10,637 bases of DNA from Granulosicoccus sp964352535 (GCA_964352535.1 CAYGSW010000204.1:1-10637); one strand, 5' to 3'. Counted from the first letter of the stretch, positions 1-7,489 are shown. Numbers and translations are program-made. The notes: a model not told the origin generated them from the letters alone.

Positions 1-640
1 GTGTATCGGGATAGGCTACTTCAACCCCATTCTGATCCTTGTCGGTCCAGACGGTCTGGCTGAGGTATTCAAGATTCACCTGGTGGCAGATGCCAGTGCC
101 AGGTGGCACAACGCGAAAATTGGAGAAAGCGGACTGGCCCCACTTGAGAAAGGTGTAACGCTCAAGGTTACGCTCGTATTCGCGGTCTACGTTCATCTGG
201 AAGGCGCGCGGGTTGCCGAACTCGTCAATCATTACTGAGTGGTCGATGACGAGGTCCACAGGGTTTAGCGGGTTGATCTGCTGAGCGTCACCTCCCAGGG
301 CGACAATGCCATCGCGCATAGCAGCAAGGTCGACTACCGCGGGTACGCCGGTGAAGTCCTGCATCAATACGCGCGCCGGACGGTAGGCTATTTCGCGCGG
401 GTTCTGTCCGCCTTTGTCAGCCCATTCGGCGAACGCTTTGATATCGTCTATCGAGACGGTTTTTCCATCTTCGAAACGCAACATGTTTTCCAGCACAACC
501 TTTAGCGCGGCAGGCAATTTACTGAAATCACCCAAGCCTGCCGCAGTTGCCGCGGTAATGGAATAATAATCAATCGAGGTACCGCCCACTGTGAGCGTTT
601 TGCGCGTCTTGGCGGTGTCTTGTCCAACGGTGATAGTCAT
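1..640 (-). CDS. acnA: Aconitate hydratase AcnA, N-terminal part (runs off the left edge)
   Basis: Aconitase converts citrate to isocitrate through cis-aconitate in the TCA cycle, in the cytoplasm, with a [4Fe-4S] cluster. Reading the minus strand from ATG 640-638 gives 213 uninterrupted codons and no stop before the window edge. The translation closely follows the AcnA/IRP1-type N-terminus: LPAALKVVLENMLR near residue 43, then REIAYRPARVLMQDFTGVP, VVDLAAMRDGIVALGGD, NPVDLVIDHSV, and near the edge VVPPGTGICHQVNLEYL followed by AYPDT. The family is usually near 890 residues, so about three quarters lies outside, including the cluster cysteines. An AGGA ribosome-binding motif lies about 10 bases upstream of the ATG. 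It has its own 257-base upstream region, so it is probably transcribed separately from the dehydrogenase behind it. Identity is nearly certain. Confidence 0.96.
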   Translation of the reverse strand, partial: MTITVGQDTAKTRKTLTVGGTSIDYYSITAATAAGLGDFSKLPAALKVVLENMLRFEDGKTVSIDDIKAFAEWADKGGQNPREIAYRPARVLMQDFTGVPAVVDLAAMRDGIVALGGDAQQINPLNPVDLVIDHSVMIDEFGNPRAFQMNVDREYERNLERYTFLKWGQSAFSNFRVVPPGTGICHQVNLEYLSQTVWTDKDQNGVEVAYPDT

Positions 641-685
641 ATTAATCTGTCCTGTGAGTTGACGCTATTAGTTGTGTATGAGGTA

Positions 686-713
686 TTTTGATGTTCGTAA
701 GGTTTTGATGTTC
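686..713. repeat. Short direct repeat upstream of acnA
   Basis: The 11-mer TTTTGATGTTC occurs at 686-696 and again at 703-713, a 17-base period, in the leader or promoter region of acnA (46 to 73 bases before its start codon). Tandem half-sites of this kind can be regulator-binding sites, but I recognise no known operator here. On the minus strand each copy reads GAACATCAAAA. Confidence 0.4.
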
Positions 714-897
714 ACGAGCAATGCCAAGGCCGTCCTTTGTTGTGTTCGATCGTCGCAGAGTGTTGAAGTTTGTCCAATTGAAACCGTTTCCTATCGAACT
801 ATTGATTGGTCACAAAGAAAGCTTTGATATCGCTTGTGTAAAAAGGTTGACTTGGCTTGTGGTGTTTTTTCATTGAACAATCGACATTAATGTTAGG

Positions 898-1890
898 TCA
901 TTTCCGAGCCTTATTAGCGTCAGCCCAGACATCGTCATTGATCATGTGAACAGGAGCCCCAGCAGTATAGGCATTAATCTGGTCGTAGATATCACAAAAC
1001 TGCTTATCCAGTTCATCTTCGGTGACATAGCCAATGTGCGGTGTACTGATAACATTGGGATGTGTGATGACAGGATCATTGATGTCAGTAAGCGGTTCAA
1101 TATCAAACACATCGATAGCCAGACGACCAGGGCGACCAGCAGCGACACAGCCCGAAAGCGCACCGCGTTCAATCAACCCCGACCGAGACGTGTTGATTAA
1201 TGTTGCCGATGGCTTCATGCGCTGTAGATCGCTACGAGTAATTATACCCCTGGTATCTGGCTTGAGCCTGACATGCAAACTGACAAAATCGGAAGTGTCA
1301 AAAAACGCAGCGCGACTGTCAGCCAACGTGACACCATCAGCAACGGCTCGCTGTCGCCCTGCTTCCGATGCCCACCATTGCACATGCATACCAAAAGCCT
1401 TCGCATATATCGCGACCTGTCGAGCAATACGGCCATATCCATACAAGCCAAGTATTCGACCGGCAACTGTCTGCCCTACCCCCATTTGCCACTCACCACT
1501 TTTTAATGATGACATTTGCTGTGGCAACTGCCGCGCTGATGCCAGCAACAGTGCAAATGTTAATTCGGCAGCAGCAATGGATGGTGTATCCGAGTGCATG
1601 TTCGAACACAGCAACACGCCATTATTGGTACATGCTGGCACATCAACATGTGGATATACGCCACGCTGCGAGATTAGCTTGAGCGTTGGCAAGCGCTCCA
1701 GCAATGCGGCAGTTATCGGCGTTCGCTCCCTAAAAAGAACAAGCGCCTCGGCGGTTGCAAGACGTTTGGCCAGCACATCAACATCATCAGTATGATCATT
1801 CCAGATAGTGACATCATGTCCCGATAAGCGAGCATAGCTTGGTAAGGTTTTTAGAGTGTCAAACCAATCATCAAGAATATGTACTTTCAT
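898..1890 (-). CDS. D-2-hydroxyacid dehydrogenase family protein, NAD(P)-dependent
   Basis: A cytoplasmic oxidoreductase of the D-isomer-specific 2-hydroxyacid dehydrogenase family, interconverting a 2-hydroxy acid and a 2-oxo acid with NAD(H) or NADP(H); the substrate cannot be read from sequence. From the chosen start (330 residues) the order is an N-terminal catalytic half with ILDDW, the Rossmann nucleotide-binding motif LGLYGYGRIARQ near 147-158 (the last glycine of GxGxxG is Ala), and the catalytic trio Arg (NTSR, near 236), Glu (DIEP, near 265) and His (PHIGYVT, near 285). An in-frame ATG six codons upstream (1908) is possible, but family members usually begin MKV-x-ILDD, which favours 1890; neither start has a clear ribosome-binding site. 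It lies 104 bases downstream of the AbrB-like gene on the same strand and may share its transcript and GntR control. No disruption is seen. Confidence 0.9.
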   Translation of the reverse strand: MKVHILDDWFDTLKTLPSYARLSGHDVTIWNDHTDDVDVLAKRLATAEALVLFRERTPITAALLERLPTLKLISQRGVYPHVDVPACTNNGVLLCSNMHSDTPSIAAAELTFALLLASARQLPQQMSSLKSGEWQMGVGQTVAGRILGLYGYGRIARQVAIYAKAFGMHVQWWASEAGRQRAVADGVTLADSRAAFFDTSDFVSLHVRLKPDTRGIITRSDLQRMKPSATLINTSRSGLIERGALSGCVAAGRPGRLAIDVFDIEPLTDINDPVITHPNVISTPHIGYVTEDELDKQFCDIYDQINAYTAGAPVHMINDDVWADANKARK

Positions 1891-1994
1891 CGGATCATGA
1901 TCACGCATGTATGGTTCAAGAGATACCCCGGCGTAAGACCAGTGGTCCGTCCCACCTATAAAACAGAATCTTGAATTATAAGTTGGAGGGACCG

Positions 1995-3023
1995 CTAGTC
2001 CAGCCGTTTCAACAATCGAACAGCTAACGGTGCACCGGTAATGACTAAAAATATTCGTACTAGGTGATGCACTATAACAAAGCCCAGATCTGCCCCGACA
2101 ATAACTGCCAGCAAGGTCATCTCAGCCTGACCACCGGGCGCAAATGCAAGAAACGCATTCATTGGCAATGCTAACCCGCTCAACACTAAGGCCTCGGTAA
2201 ACAACAATGCCAGAACCGACAGCATAACGACAAACGCGATACCTGCCAGCACATCTCGCCTCAATTCAGAAAATGTTACCCCGACATAACCCACCCCGAT
2301 ACCGATGCCGATCAGTAACTGCGCAGTAAGCAGGGCCTCACTCGGCGGGCGATAATGAATGACGCCCGACAGTGACAAGGCGGCAGTGACAAACATCGGT
2401 CCCAGAATCGAGGCACCAAACAATCCGATGCGCTCGCCACCTTTCCAGCCAACCAGCGCAGCAATCACCATGATCAGCATTTCAAATACGGGAATCATGG
2501 CGGCAGGCGCACCAATTGGCGCACTGAGTGACGCTCCGAAGCCCACACTGAGAATAGCAGGAGCAATAGTGACAATCATCAGCACTCGGGTGGCATGAAT
2601 GAGCGATAAGGCACGACCATCACCACCGGCTTCCGTGCCAAAAATTACCATATCCTGCAGTCCTCCAGGCATGGCGGCGTAATACGAAGTGACTTTATCG
2701 AATCCGCAAACGCGATAGAAAAAAGGCACTCCGATAGCCGCAATTACCACGATGTACAGCGGAACCAACGCCACAGAGACTGCCATCTCGGGTAATCGAT
2801 GAAACAATTCGGGCGTTATCGAAGCGCCCACCGCCACTCCCAGAATGGTACGGGCAGCGACTGATAATTGCCCAAACCCGTTCAGCTTGCGTTTGGCCAA
2901 CGCTGCGAGCAGACAGAAGAACATCGGACCAAATAAAAATGGCAACGGCAAGGAGAACACAGTGAAAACAGCCACGCCTGCGACTGCTATGCCCGCTGTT
3001 TCCATTTGACGACGGTCCAGCAT
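1995..3023 (-). CDS. AbrB-family (PF05145) polytopic inner-membrane protein, putative transporter
   Basis: Hydrophobic membrane protein of the Gram-negative AbrB family, named after E. coli AbrB and unrelated to the Bacillus regulator. Function is poorly established; members are often near catabolic genes and are presumed transporters. The family's internal duplication is visible. From the chosen start (342 residues), half 1 has FLFGPM (near 29-34), MPGGLQDM (118-125) and an H-x2-R (143-146). Half 2 has ILGPM (206-210), APGGQAEM (295-302) and HHLVR (319-323). About ten hydrophobic stretches fit a polytopic protein. The frame is open up to an ATG at 3113, but that start would swallow the TTGTATACAA operator and add 30 residues. 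ATG 3023 puts the first GPM at residue 32, as in E. coli AbrB, and has AGGTGAGG just upstream. It is divergent from the GntR gene. Confidence 0.85.
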   Translation of the reverse strand: MLDRRQMETAGIAVAGVAVFTVFSLPLPFLFGPMFFCLLAALAKRKLNGFGQLSVAARTILGVAVGASITPELFHRLPEMAVSVALVPLYIVVIAAIGVPFFYRVCGFDKVTSYYAAMPGGLQDMVIFGTEAGGDGRALSLIHATRVLMIVTIAPAILSVGFGASLSAPIGAPAAMIPVFEMLIMVIAALVGWKGGERIGLFGASILGPMFVTAALSLSGVIHYRPPSEALLTAQLLIGIGIGVGYVGVTFSELRRDVLAGIAFVVMLSVLALLFTEALVLSGLALPMNAFLAFAPGGQAEMTLLAVIVGADLGFVIVHHLVRIFLVITGAPLAVRLLKRLD

Positions 3024-3075
3024 TCCCTCACCTGAAGCTAAATGGATCTGCATTATTCCACACAATGACATACAG

Positions 3076-3085
3076 TTGTATACAA
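3076..3085. promoter_or_regulatory. Palindromic operator candidate for the GntR/FCD regulator
   Basis: TTGTATACAA is a perfect 10-base palindrome midway in the 102 bases between the divergent AbrB-like gene (start 3023) and the GntR gene (start 3126). It fits the known GntR/FCD half-site logic, GT and AC around a short centre (TNGTNNNACNA-like). TACAAT at 3081-3086 could serve as a plus-strand -10 box overlapping the site, which would suit autorepression. Binding by this particular regulator is inferred from position and pattern. Confidence 0.65.
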
Positions 3086-3125
3086 TAACTAAGATACGAA
3101 ATAGTAGTGCCAATTTACGCTACCC

Positions 3126-3794
3126 ATGAACAAGCATGATCGCCCGCAGGGACGTGATACCTACGCGCGGATCCTCGACGAAATTCGTGCAGGCTCCCTG
3201 AACCCCGGGGACCGCCTTACCGAGGCGGACATTGCCGAGCGTCTGGGCATTTCACGCACACCAGTCAGAGAAGCCATGCGCCAGTTGGAATCTGACGGTT
3301 TGATAACTCACACACCACGTTCAGGATCAACTATTCGGAAACTGGACTACTCAGAGGTCTCTGAACTGTATGAAATGCGCGCCGTACTTGAAAGCACAGC
3401 TGCCCGTTTTGCAGCACGCGCAGCCTCCGACGTGGAAGTGGATGAGTTAGTATCGATTCACGAGGCCATGTGTGCTGCAATAGGTACACACCAGCTGGAT
3501 AAGCTCAACCAGCAGTTTCATCGCTGCCTGCTCGACGCAGCACGCAACCGGTTTCTACTTGGTGCTGTACGCTCCATTGAAAAAACCTTACTGATACTTG
3601 GGCCTTCAACATTTAACGAATCGGACAGACCCACTCAGTCCAATCAGGAACACGAACAGTTGCTCAACGCTGTACGCTCACGACAACCTGCAGATGCAGA
3701 ACTAGCCATGCGCATACATATCGAATCCGCTCACCGAGCACGTTTGCGCCAGTTAAGGCAATACTGTGCAAGCAGCAGTGAGCATTTAGCGTGA
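3126..3794 (+). CDS. GntR-family transcriptional regulator, FCD (FadR-C) subfamily
   Basis: A DNA-binding repressor or activator of 222 residues, the normal length for the FCD group. The N-terminal winged helix-turn-helix spans about 12-75, with PGDRLTEADIAERLGIS followed by RTPVREAMRQLESDGL, the canonical GntR recognition helix and wing. The C-terminal all-helical FCD domain (about 78-212) keeps the residues that usually bind a metal and sense a small organic acid: Asn128 (where Asp is common), His132 (QQFH), His176 (QEHEQLL) and His198 (MRIHIESA). The start has no clear Shine-Dalgarno sequence. It diverges from the AbrB-like gene, and its stop codon overlaps by 4 bases (GTGA, 3791-3794) the start of a ruined tricarballylate dehydrogenase gene, so it once headed that operon. 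The ligand is likely a carboxylate, by inference only. Confidence 0.93.
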   Translation: MNKHDRPQGRDTYARILDEIRAGSLNPGDRLTEADIAERLGISRTPVREAMRQLESDGLITHTPRSGSTIRKLDYSEVSELYEMRAVLESTAARFAARAASDVEVDELVSIHEAMCAAIGTHQLDKLNQQFHRCLLDAARNRFLLGAVRSIEKTLLILGPSTFNESDRPTQSNQEHEQLLNAVRSRQPADAELAMRIHIESAHRARLRQLRQYCASSSEHLA

Positions 3795-4095
3795 GCAACA
3801 AAAGCGCTTCCGTAAATACAGTGAATTGGGATGTCATCATCGTCGACGGTGGCAACGCGGCATTGTGTGCAGCCATTGAATCAGCAGAACAAGGCAAACG
3901 CGTCTTGCTGCTTGAAAATCTGCACCGATAGAATGCCGCGGTGGATATTCACGCCACACGTGAAACTTTCGCTGCATGCATCAAGGCCCCTTGTCGCGTT
4001 TAACCGATAGTTACCTTACCGATGAATACCTGGAGGATTTACTGGCTGTCACCAAAGGCAAGACCGACCGCCAACTTGCCATGCTGACGATCAAT
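3791..4095 (+). pseudogene. tcuA: Remnant of an FAD-dependent tricarballylate dehydrogenase (TcuA-like) gene
   Basis: TcuA oxidises tricarballylate to cis-aconitate with FAD; intact proteins have about 450-470 residues. From GTG 3791 the frame gives an FAD-binding start, WDVIIVDGGNAALCAAIESA, where relatives have GGGNAALCAA; Asp19 replaces the first glycine. After VLLLEN (to 3919) the frame runs into TAG 3929-3931. Skipping two bases (3920-3921) restores it: APIECRGGYSRHT, then TGA at 3961-3963 where relatives have Arg, then NFRCMHQGPLSRLTDSYL and DEYLEDLLAVTKGKTDRQLA up to about 4092. This matches the RGGNSRHTRN and EEYWxDLLxVTGGxTD blocks of the family. Beyond that similarity stops, because the next bases belong to a different gene on the minus strand. 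So the gene has a frameshift, a nonsense codon and a large 3' deletion, and cannot make enzyme. Assignment to TcuA rather than a close fumarate reductase-like flavoprotein is likely but from memory. Confidence 0.82.
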
Positions 4096-4099
4096 GGCA

Positions 4100-4735
4100 T
4101 CCCCACGCGAGGCCGAGCCTGCAAGTTCCAGTGCAGTCTTAACCTGATCTAGGTATGCGTCATCGAAGCAGAATATTTGATAGATTCTATGGCCATCTCG
4201 ATGGTGAATCCGGGAAACAATCGCTGCAATGCAGTAATATCTTCTTGAGCCTCTTCCACGCGACCAAGGTACGGCAATGTTTAGGCAAGCTGCAAATGGC
4301 TTAACCAGTTGCGATCATCAAAGCCGCACCGGAAAGCATCGTGAGCAGACTGGTATTCGCCCAGTCGATAGTGATTCTTGGCGATCGCGTAATGCCAAAA
4401 CTTCTTGTGGTGGATGGGTTGCAGATCGATGGCTTTCTCAGCCAGAGCAACGCCTTTTTCCCATCAGCCATTGTAGGTCACCCACTTGCCCAGACCGCCA
4501 AGCATATCGGGATCGTCGGGCTTAATCGCCAGCGCACGAACCACCACGGTTTCCAACCGCTCCACATCACAGCTACTGGCATAACCAAGTGTGAGCCCCT
4601 AGTAGACAGCACTGTCAGCGCCATCGGACAGCGACTCGGCTCGATTTGCCGCTGCAATTGTGCGCGCAGGTAGAACTTTGCGATCAACGATATTACTTTC
4701 GAAGCGCTCAGGAAGCTGCAAACAATGCTTCCCGT
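4100..4735 (-). pseudogene. Remnant of a TPR protein of the adenylate cyclase-associated type (C-terminal part)
   Basis: On the minus strand one frame carries tetratricopeptide-like sequence broken by stops. In order: PARTIAAANRAESLSDGADS, stop TAG (4599-4601), GLTLGYASSCDVERLETVVV then RALAIKPDDPDMLGGLGKWV, stop TGA (4464-4466), WEKGVALAEKAIDLQPIHHK then FWHYAIAKNHYRLGEYQSA, stop TAA (4281-4283), TLPYLGRVEEAQEDITALQR then LFPGFTIEMAIES. Here a one-base shift near 4172 is needed to continue as FCFDDAYLDQVKTALELAG. The ALxLxPxDPD, YxxGxYxxA and YLGRxEEA blocks and the LFPGF...DAYLDxV..AL..AG ending resemble the C-terminal region of cyclase-TPR proteins. The three stops are in one register (135 and 183 bases apart), so this is a point-mutated gene, not noise. 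The cyclase domain and true start are absent; how far it extends beyond 4735 is unclear. Confidence 0.72.
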
Positions 4736-5318
4736 AAACGAACAGTATCAGCCATACACCGCTTGTTCACTACAGCATGGCGCTCCTGAAATACTGGATC
4801 ATCAAGCCAGTCGGCCTCCGAAGGCTCAATCAAACCAGACGTATCATCTAGTCTGTACGCCGAGTGGATATTTGCTCGGTCGTGATGCGACGATCTATCA
4901 AGTCCATGGAAAACAAGTGGGGTTGTGGACATCAGGATAGATGCCAAGACGACCGGCAGTTGATGTTTCAGATCGTTGATTGAACCCGTTTTTCACATTG
5001 TCGCAACATACCGGTGTCGAGCGATTACCGTGAACAGCGCGTGAAAATGCAGATTCAACGCTGAGTCACAGCGCTGCATAAATTGGTCGCAGCGCTATTT
5101 CCACAATTACGGGAGTGTATTTGCAAGCAAGGATCCCTCGTCAGCACAGGGATACAGTGTGCCATATTCAGCAGAATCCAAAGCCTGACCACGCAGTCAG
5201 GCTCAGCTGTGACACCGCCCCGAAATTTGTCAACCGACAGTGAAGCATCCATGTAACCCTGCCGCTACTCTCCAGCATCACTAAATTTGAACAAAAGCGC
5301 ATTTTGGAGACAGGCTGT
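4736..5318. other. Stretch with no convincing gene; possible further remnant on the minus strand
   Basis: The only notable reading is a minus-strand frame ending at 4708 with an ATG at 4947 (79 codons). Read upstream of that ATG it gives a hydrophobic run LPVVLASILMSTTPLVFHG, then an acidic tail with SEADWLDDPVFQERHAVV. I recognise no family, and the frame is interrupted by a stop just before the hydrophobic run. It could be a leftover of the gene that once lay upstream of the TPR remnant. The part from 5060 to 5300 holds inverted repeats and the leader of the lipoprotein gene but no coding signal that I trust. Confidence 0.3.
5182..5203. repeat. Perfect inverted repeat, possible terminator
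   Basis: AGCCTGAC (5182-5189) and GTCAGGCT (5196-5203) form an 8-bp stem with a 6-base loop. On the minus strand the stem is followed only by TTT, and on the plus strand there is no T run, so a rho-independent terminator is not well supported. A second, weaker repeat, ATCCCT/AGGGAT, lies at 5133-5153. Confidence 0.4.
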
Positions 5319-6881
5319 ATGAATGCAATATCATCCACTTATTGGATGGGCACTGTCCTCATCAGTGTTATCTTGCTGAGCGCCTGCGGCTCGGTGGATG
5401 ATGACAAAGAGTCCTCGCTCACATCATTGCTGGCAGTACCCTCACTGACAGAGCCTTCCAACGAGCTGCTTACCGTTGATATCACCGACGGTGATAACAG
5501 CGCTCCGGCGGACGATATCGCGACTGATGAGCTCCAACGCTCGGCAGCGGAAGGCGCTACCCGCGGAATCTCTCTAAACAGCGCAGGATTTCAGCTAGTC
5601 AGTGAAAACGCAGCTTCGTCATCCAACCTTGCGAACATGACTAATGCGCTGAATGATCGCACCGGTGGCCTCTTCTCAGACGAGGCAACACCGTCGCTGT
5701 CGCAGCGAATGAACAGCGCAACCCAAAAGAGCGAGGAAATTGACAACCAGACACAGCAACTGCTTTTCGCATCGCTCGGTCTTGATAATTCCGGTAATGC
5801 ACGCGCAACACGCACCGGTAATCGCATTAACATAGACCCGGATGACGCCGAGCTATGTGCCAACGACACATTCGCCATGGATGTAACTTATACATCCCAG
5901 AAGCAGGACGTTTGTGAGCAACTCATGAGTTTGATTATTGTTCAGCTCGACGCCCTTACAGAACGAAGTGGAACTATTACTTACCTGTTCAATCAACAAG
6001 CGTTTCTGACTATTGGATACGGCCCCTTAAACGCGCTTTACGAACTCCAGCTGGACACACTCCATGAGATTCAACAGCTGTCTAACCAACTAAGCCCGGA
6101 TGAATCCTACACAATACAACGTATGCAGGGTGCACTGCGTCTGACCGCGAGTGCAAACAGCGAATCACAACAAGCAACATCTGGCACAATGGCTCTGGTG
6201 GTTACTGAACCGCTTGTGATAAAAGAAAAAGATGGTAGCCAGTTATCCATGTCACCAGCAACGCTATTCACGGCAGTTCATGATGATGTAGCCGGTACTG
6301 CCCGCGTTGAACTGGGATGGGGTGCGATGGAATTGATCATGACCAATCAGCTGGACCAGCTTGCCAGCAGCGTGAATAAGCTAACACTGGGCGGATTCAC
6401 CGGGATCTTCGAGTTGACGGGTAACGACTCATTGCTCAAAGCCAGTAACCTCGGATTTACCAACGGGCCCATGAGATTCTCTTCATCCGACGGCGATGTG
6501 GCAACTATCAGTTTGGACCCATTTGGATTTTCCATGAACACCGTGATCGGCGAAGTGCTACTGAAAACAGGCTTGGCCGCCAACATCTCTATGAGTAGCG
6601 CCTCTCCAGCATCTGCCACTGCAGCATCTAGTGAGTATTCATTTGACGTGTCGTTAACAGCCGCGGCTGGCACACGTCTTGATACGGAGTCCGAACAGTC
6701 TACAAACATTGTAAAAGCCGGAGGACCACTCAGCCTGGATTACCGAATCAGCAACACACAAAGCAGTGAAAGCGGATTCATCAGCCTCACGCCGAACCAT
6801 TGCCAGGCATCATCAGGCACGAGCAACGGGGCAGAAGAATTCTTCGGTGCAATCTTCAGCTGCGACTCTGGTATGGACTAG
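5319..6881 (+). CDS. Predicted outer-membrane lipoprotein of unknown function
   Basis: A 520-residue protein starting at ATG 5319, with GGAG at 5306-5309 nine bases upstream; the TTG at 5304 overlaps that ribosome-binding site and is not the start. The N-terminus is a type II signal peptide: a hydrophobic stretch GTVLISVILL, then lipobox LSAC with Cys23 as the lipidated residue. Gly at +2 fits outer-membrane sorting. The mature protein begins with an acidic, Ser/Thr-rich linker (about 24-95). A helical, Gln- and Leu-rich middle (about 100-270) follows, including LALNALYELQL-type segments. The rest looks like beta-rich sequence with many alternating Ser/Thr/Leu stretches (about 270-490). Besides Cys23 the only cysteines are Cys180/Cys199 and Cys495/Cys515, two similarly spaced pairs that could form disulfides in the periplasm or outside. 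I recognise no family. It stands alone, with a possible terminator just behind it. Confidence 0.88.
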   Translation: MNAISSTYWMGTVLISVILLSACGSVDDDKESSLTSLLAVPSLTEPSNELLTVDITDGDNSAPADDIATDELQRSAAEGATRGISLNSAGFQLVSENAASSSNLANMTNALNDRTGGLFSDEATPSLSQRMNSATQKSEEIDNQTQQLLFASLGLDNSGNARATRTGNRINIDPDDAELCANDTFAMDVTYTSQKQDVCEQLMSLIIVQLDALTERSGTITYLFNQQAFLTIGYGPLNALYELQLDTLHEIQQLSNQLSPDESYTIQRMQGALRLTASANSESQQATSGTMALVVTEPLVIKEKDGSQLSMSPATLFTAVHDDVAGTARVELGWGAMELIMTNQLDQLASSVNKLTLGGFTGIFELTGNDSLLKASNLGFTNGPMRFSSSDGDVATISLDPFGFSMNTVIGEVLLKTGLAANISMSSASPASATAASSEYSFDVSLTAAAGTRLDTESEQSTNIVKAGGPLSLDYRISNTQSSESGFISLTPNHCQASSGTSNGAEEFFGAIFSCDSGMD

Positions 6882-6892
6882 TTAATGAGCCA

Positions 6893-6928
6893 TACGGACA
6901 AATCCTGCCTGGAAACCGTACTTTTTTT
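6893..6928 (+). terminator. Candidate rho-independent terminator of the lipoprotein gene
   Basis: Eleven bases after the lipoprotein stop, TACGG (6893-6897) can pair with CCGTA (6916-6920), with an inner TCC/GGA pairing. A run of seven T follows at 6922-6928. The stem is short and imperfect, but position and T run fit intrinsic termination. Confidence 0.45.
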
Positions 6929-7200
6929 ACCAAAGATCAATTAGAGCAATACCGCTGCGGGGGTTCTTTCCCAGACATCCCTTGAGATGTTGCCAAAGCC
7001 CCTATCAGCAAACGTAGTGAATCATCTGACATTGGACCAGTTTTTCCTCGCAACCCCCTCGCTACCGCCACAGCCTAAAACAATTTCCTTGTTCTCAAAA
7101 CCAGTGGCTAGAGGTGAAAATGACTTAACCTCAATGAGACATTAAATCGCGAGTCAGAAACGTGATAGAACGGTGTTTGCAGTCACGCACGGATATTTTC

Positions 7201-7216
7201 TTGAACCGAGGTTCAA
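7201..7216. repeat. 16-base palindrome with GAAC-N4-GTTC core
   Basis: TTGAACC GA GGTTCAA is a perfect 7-bp inverted repeat around two bases. Its core, GAACCGAGGTTC, matches GAAC-N4-GTTC, the spacing of the Gram-positive type LexA box. It sits 5 bases before the small open frame at 7221. No SOS gene is near, so this is only a resemblance to a known operator; a dimeric regulator site or short hairpin is equally possible. Confidence 0.4.
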
Positions 7217-7489
7217 TTCAAATGTGGTTTGGAAAAATCGAGCACGCTGCTGATGGCGTCGCCATAGCACGTCACAAAGGCGTTTTCTGGCCGTGAGAAT
7301 TTTATCTGATTGAGGTAATGACTTACGCATCTAGTGGACTATAAGTCGACCAAACCGTTGTCGCTTCGCCAAGTGTCCGATCAAACTGAGCAAGTGCCCC
7401 ATCCCTCCCCCCAGATTTAGAAGCATTGGCAGCTTTACAAAGAGTTTGTCGATCAAATAGCATTTAGTGGTGTATCCGCGGACGATGCT

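Noticed and set aside
1034..1795. 253-codon plus-strand open frame
   Set aside because: It lies entirely antisense to the D-2-hydroxyacid dehydrogenase, whose motifs are clear; the antisense product has no family features.
4093..4152. KFQCSLNLI reading on the plus strand, which looks like the FQPSLGGTL segment of TcuA with a deletion
   Set aside because: The same bases read on the minus strand as the continuous C-terminus of the TPR remnant (DQVKTALELAG), a longer and better match, so the TcuA-like look is chance.
4341..4673. 110-codon plus-strand open frame
   Set aside because: It is the shadow of the minus-strand TPR remnant, which carries recognisable motifs despite its stops.
4100..4735. 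Alternative genetic code or stop-codon readthrough as explanation of the in-frame stops
   Set aside because: All three stop codons occur and a frameshift is present as well, while neighbouring genes use normal stops; decay is simpler.
5055..5252. 65-codon minus-strand open frame upstream of the lipoprotein
   Set aside because: Composition looks random, there is no ribosome-binding site and no motif, and it spans the hairpin region.
6347..6709. 120-codon minus-strand open frame
   Set aside because: Antisense to the lipoprotein gene, with no ribosome-binding site or recognisable domain.
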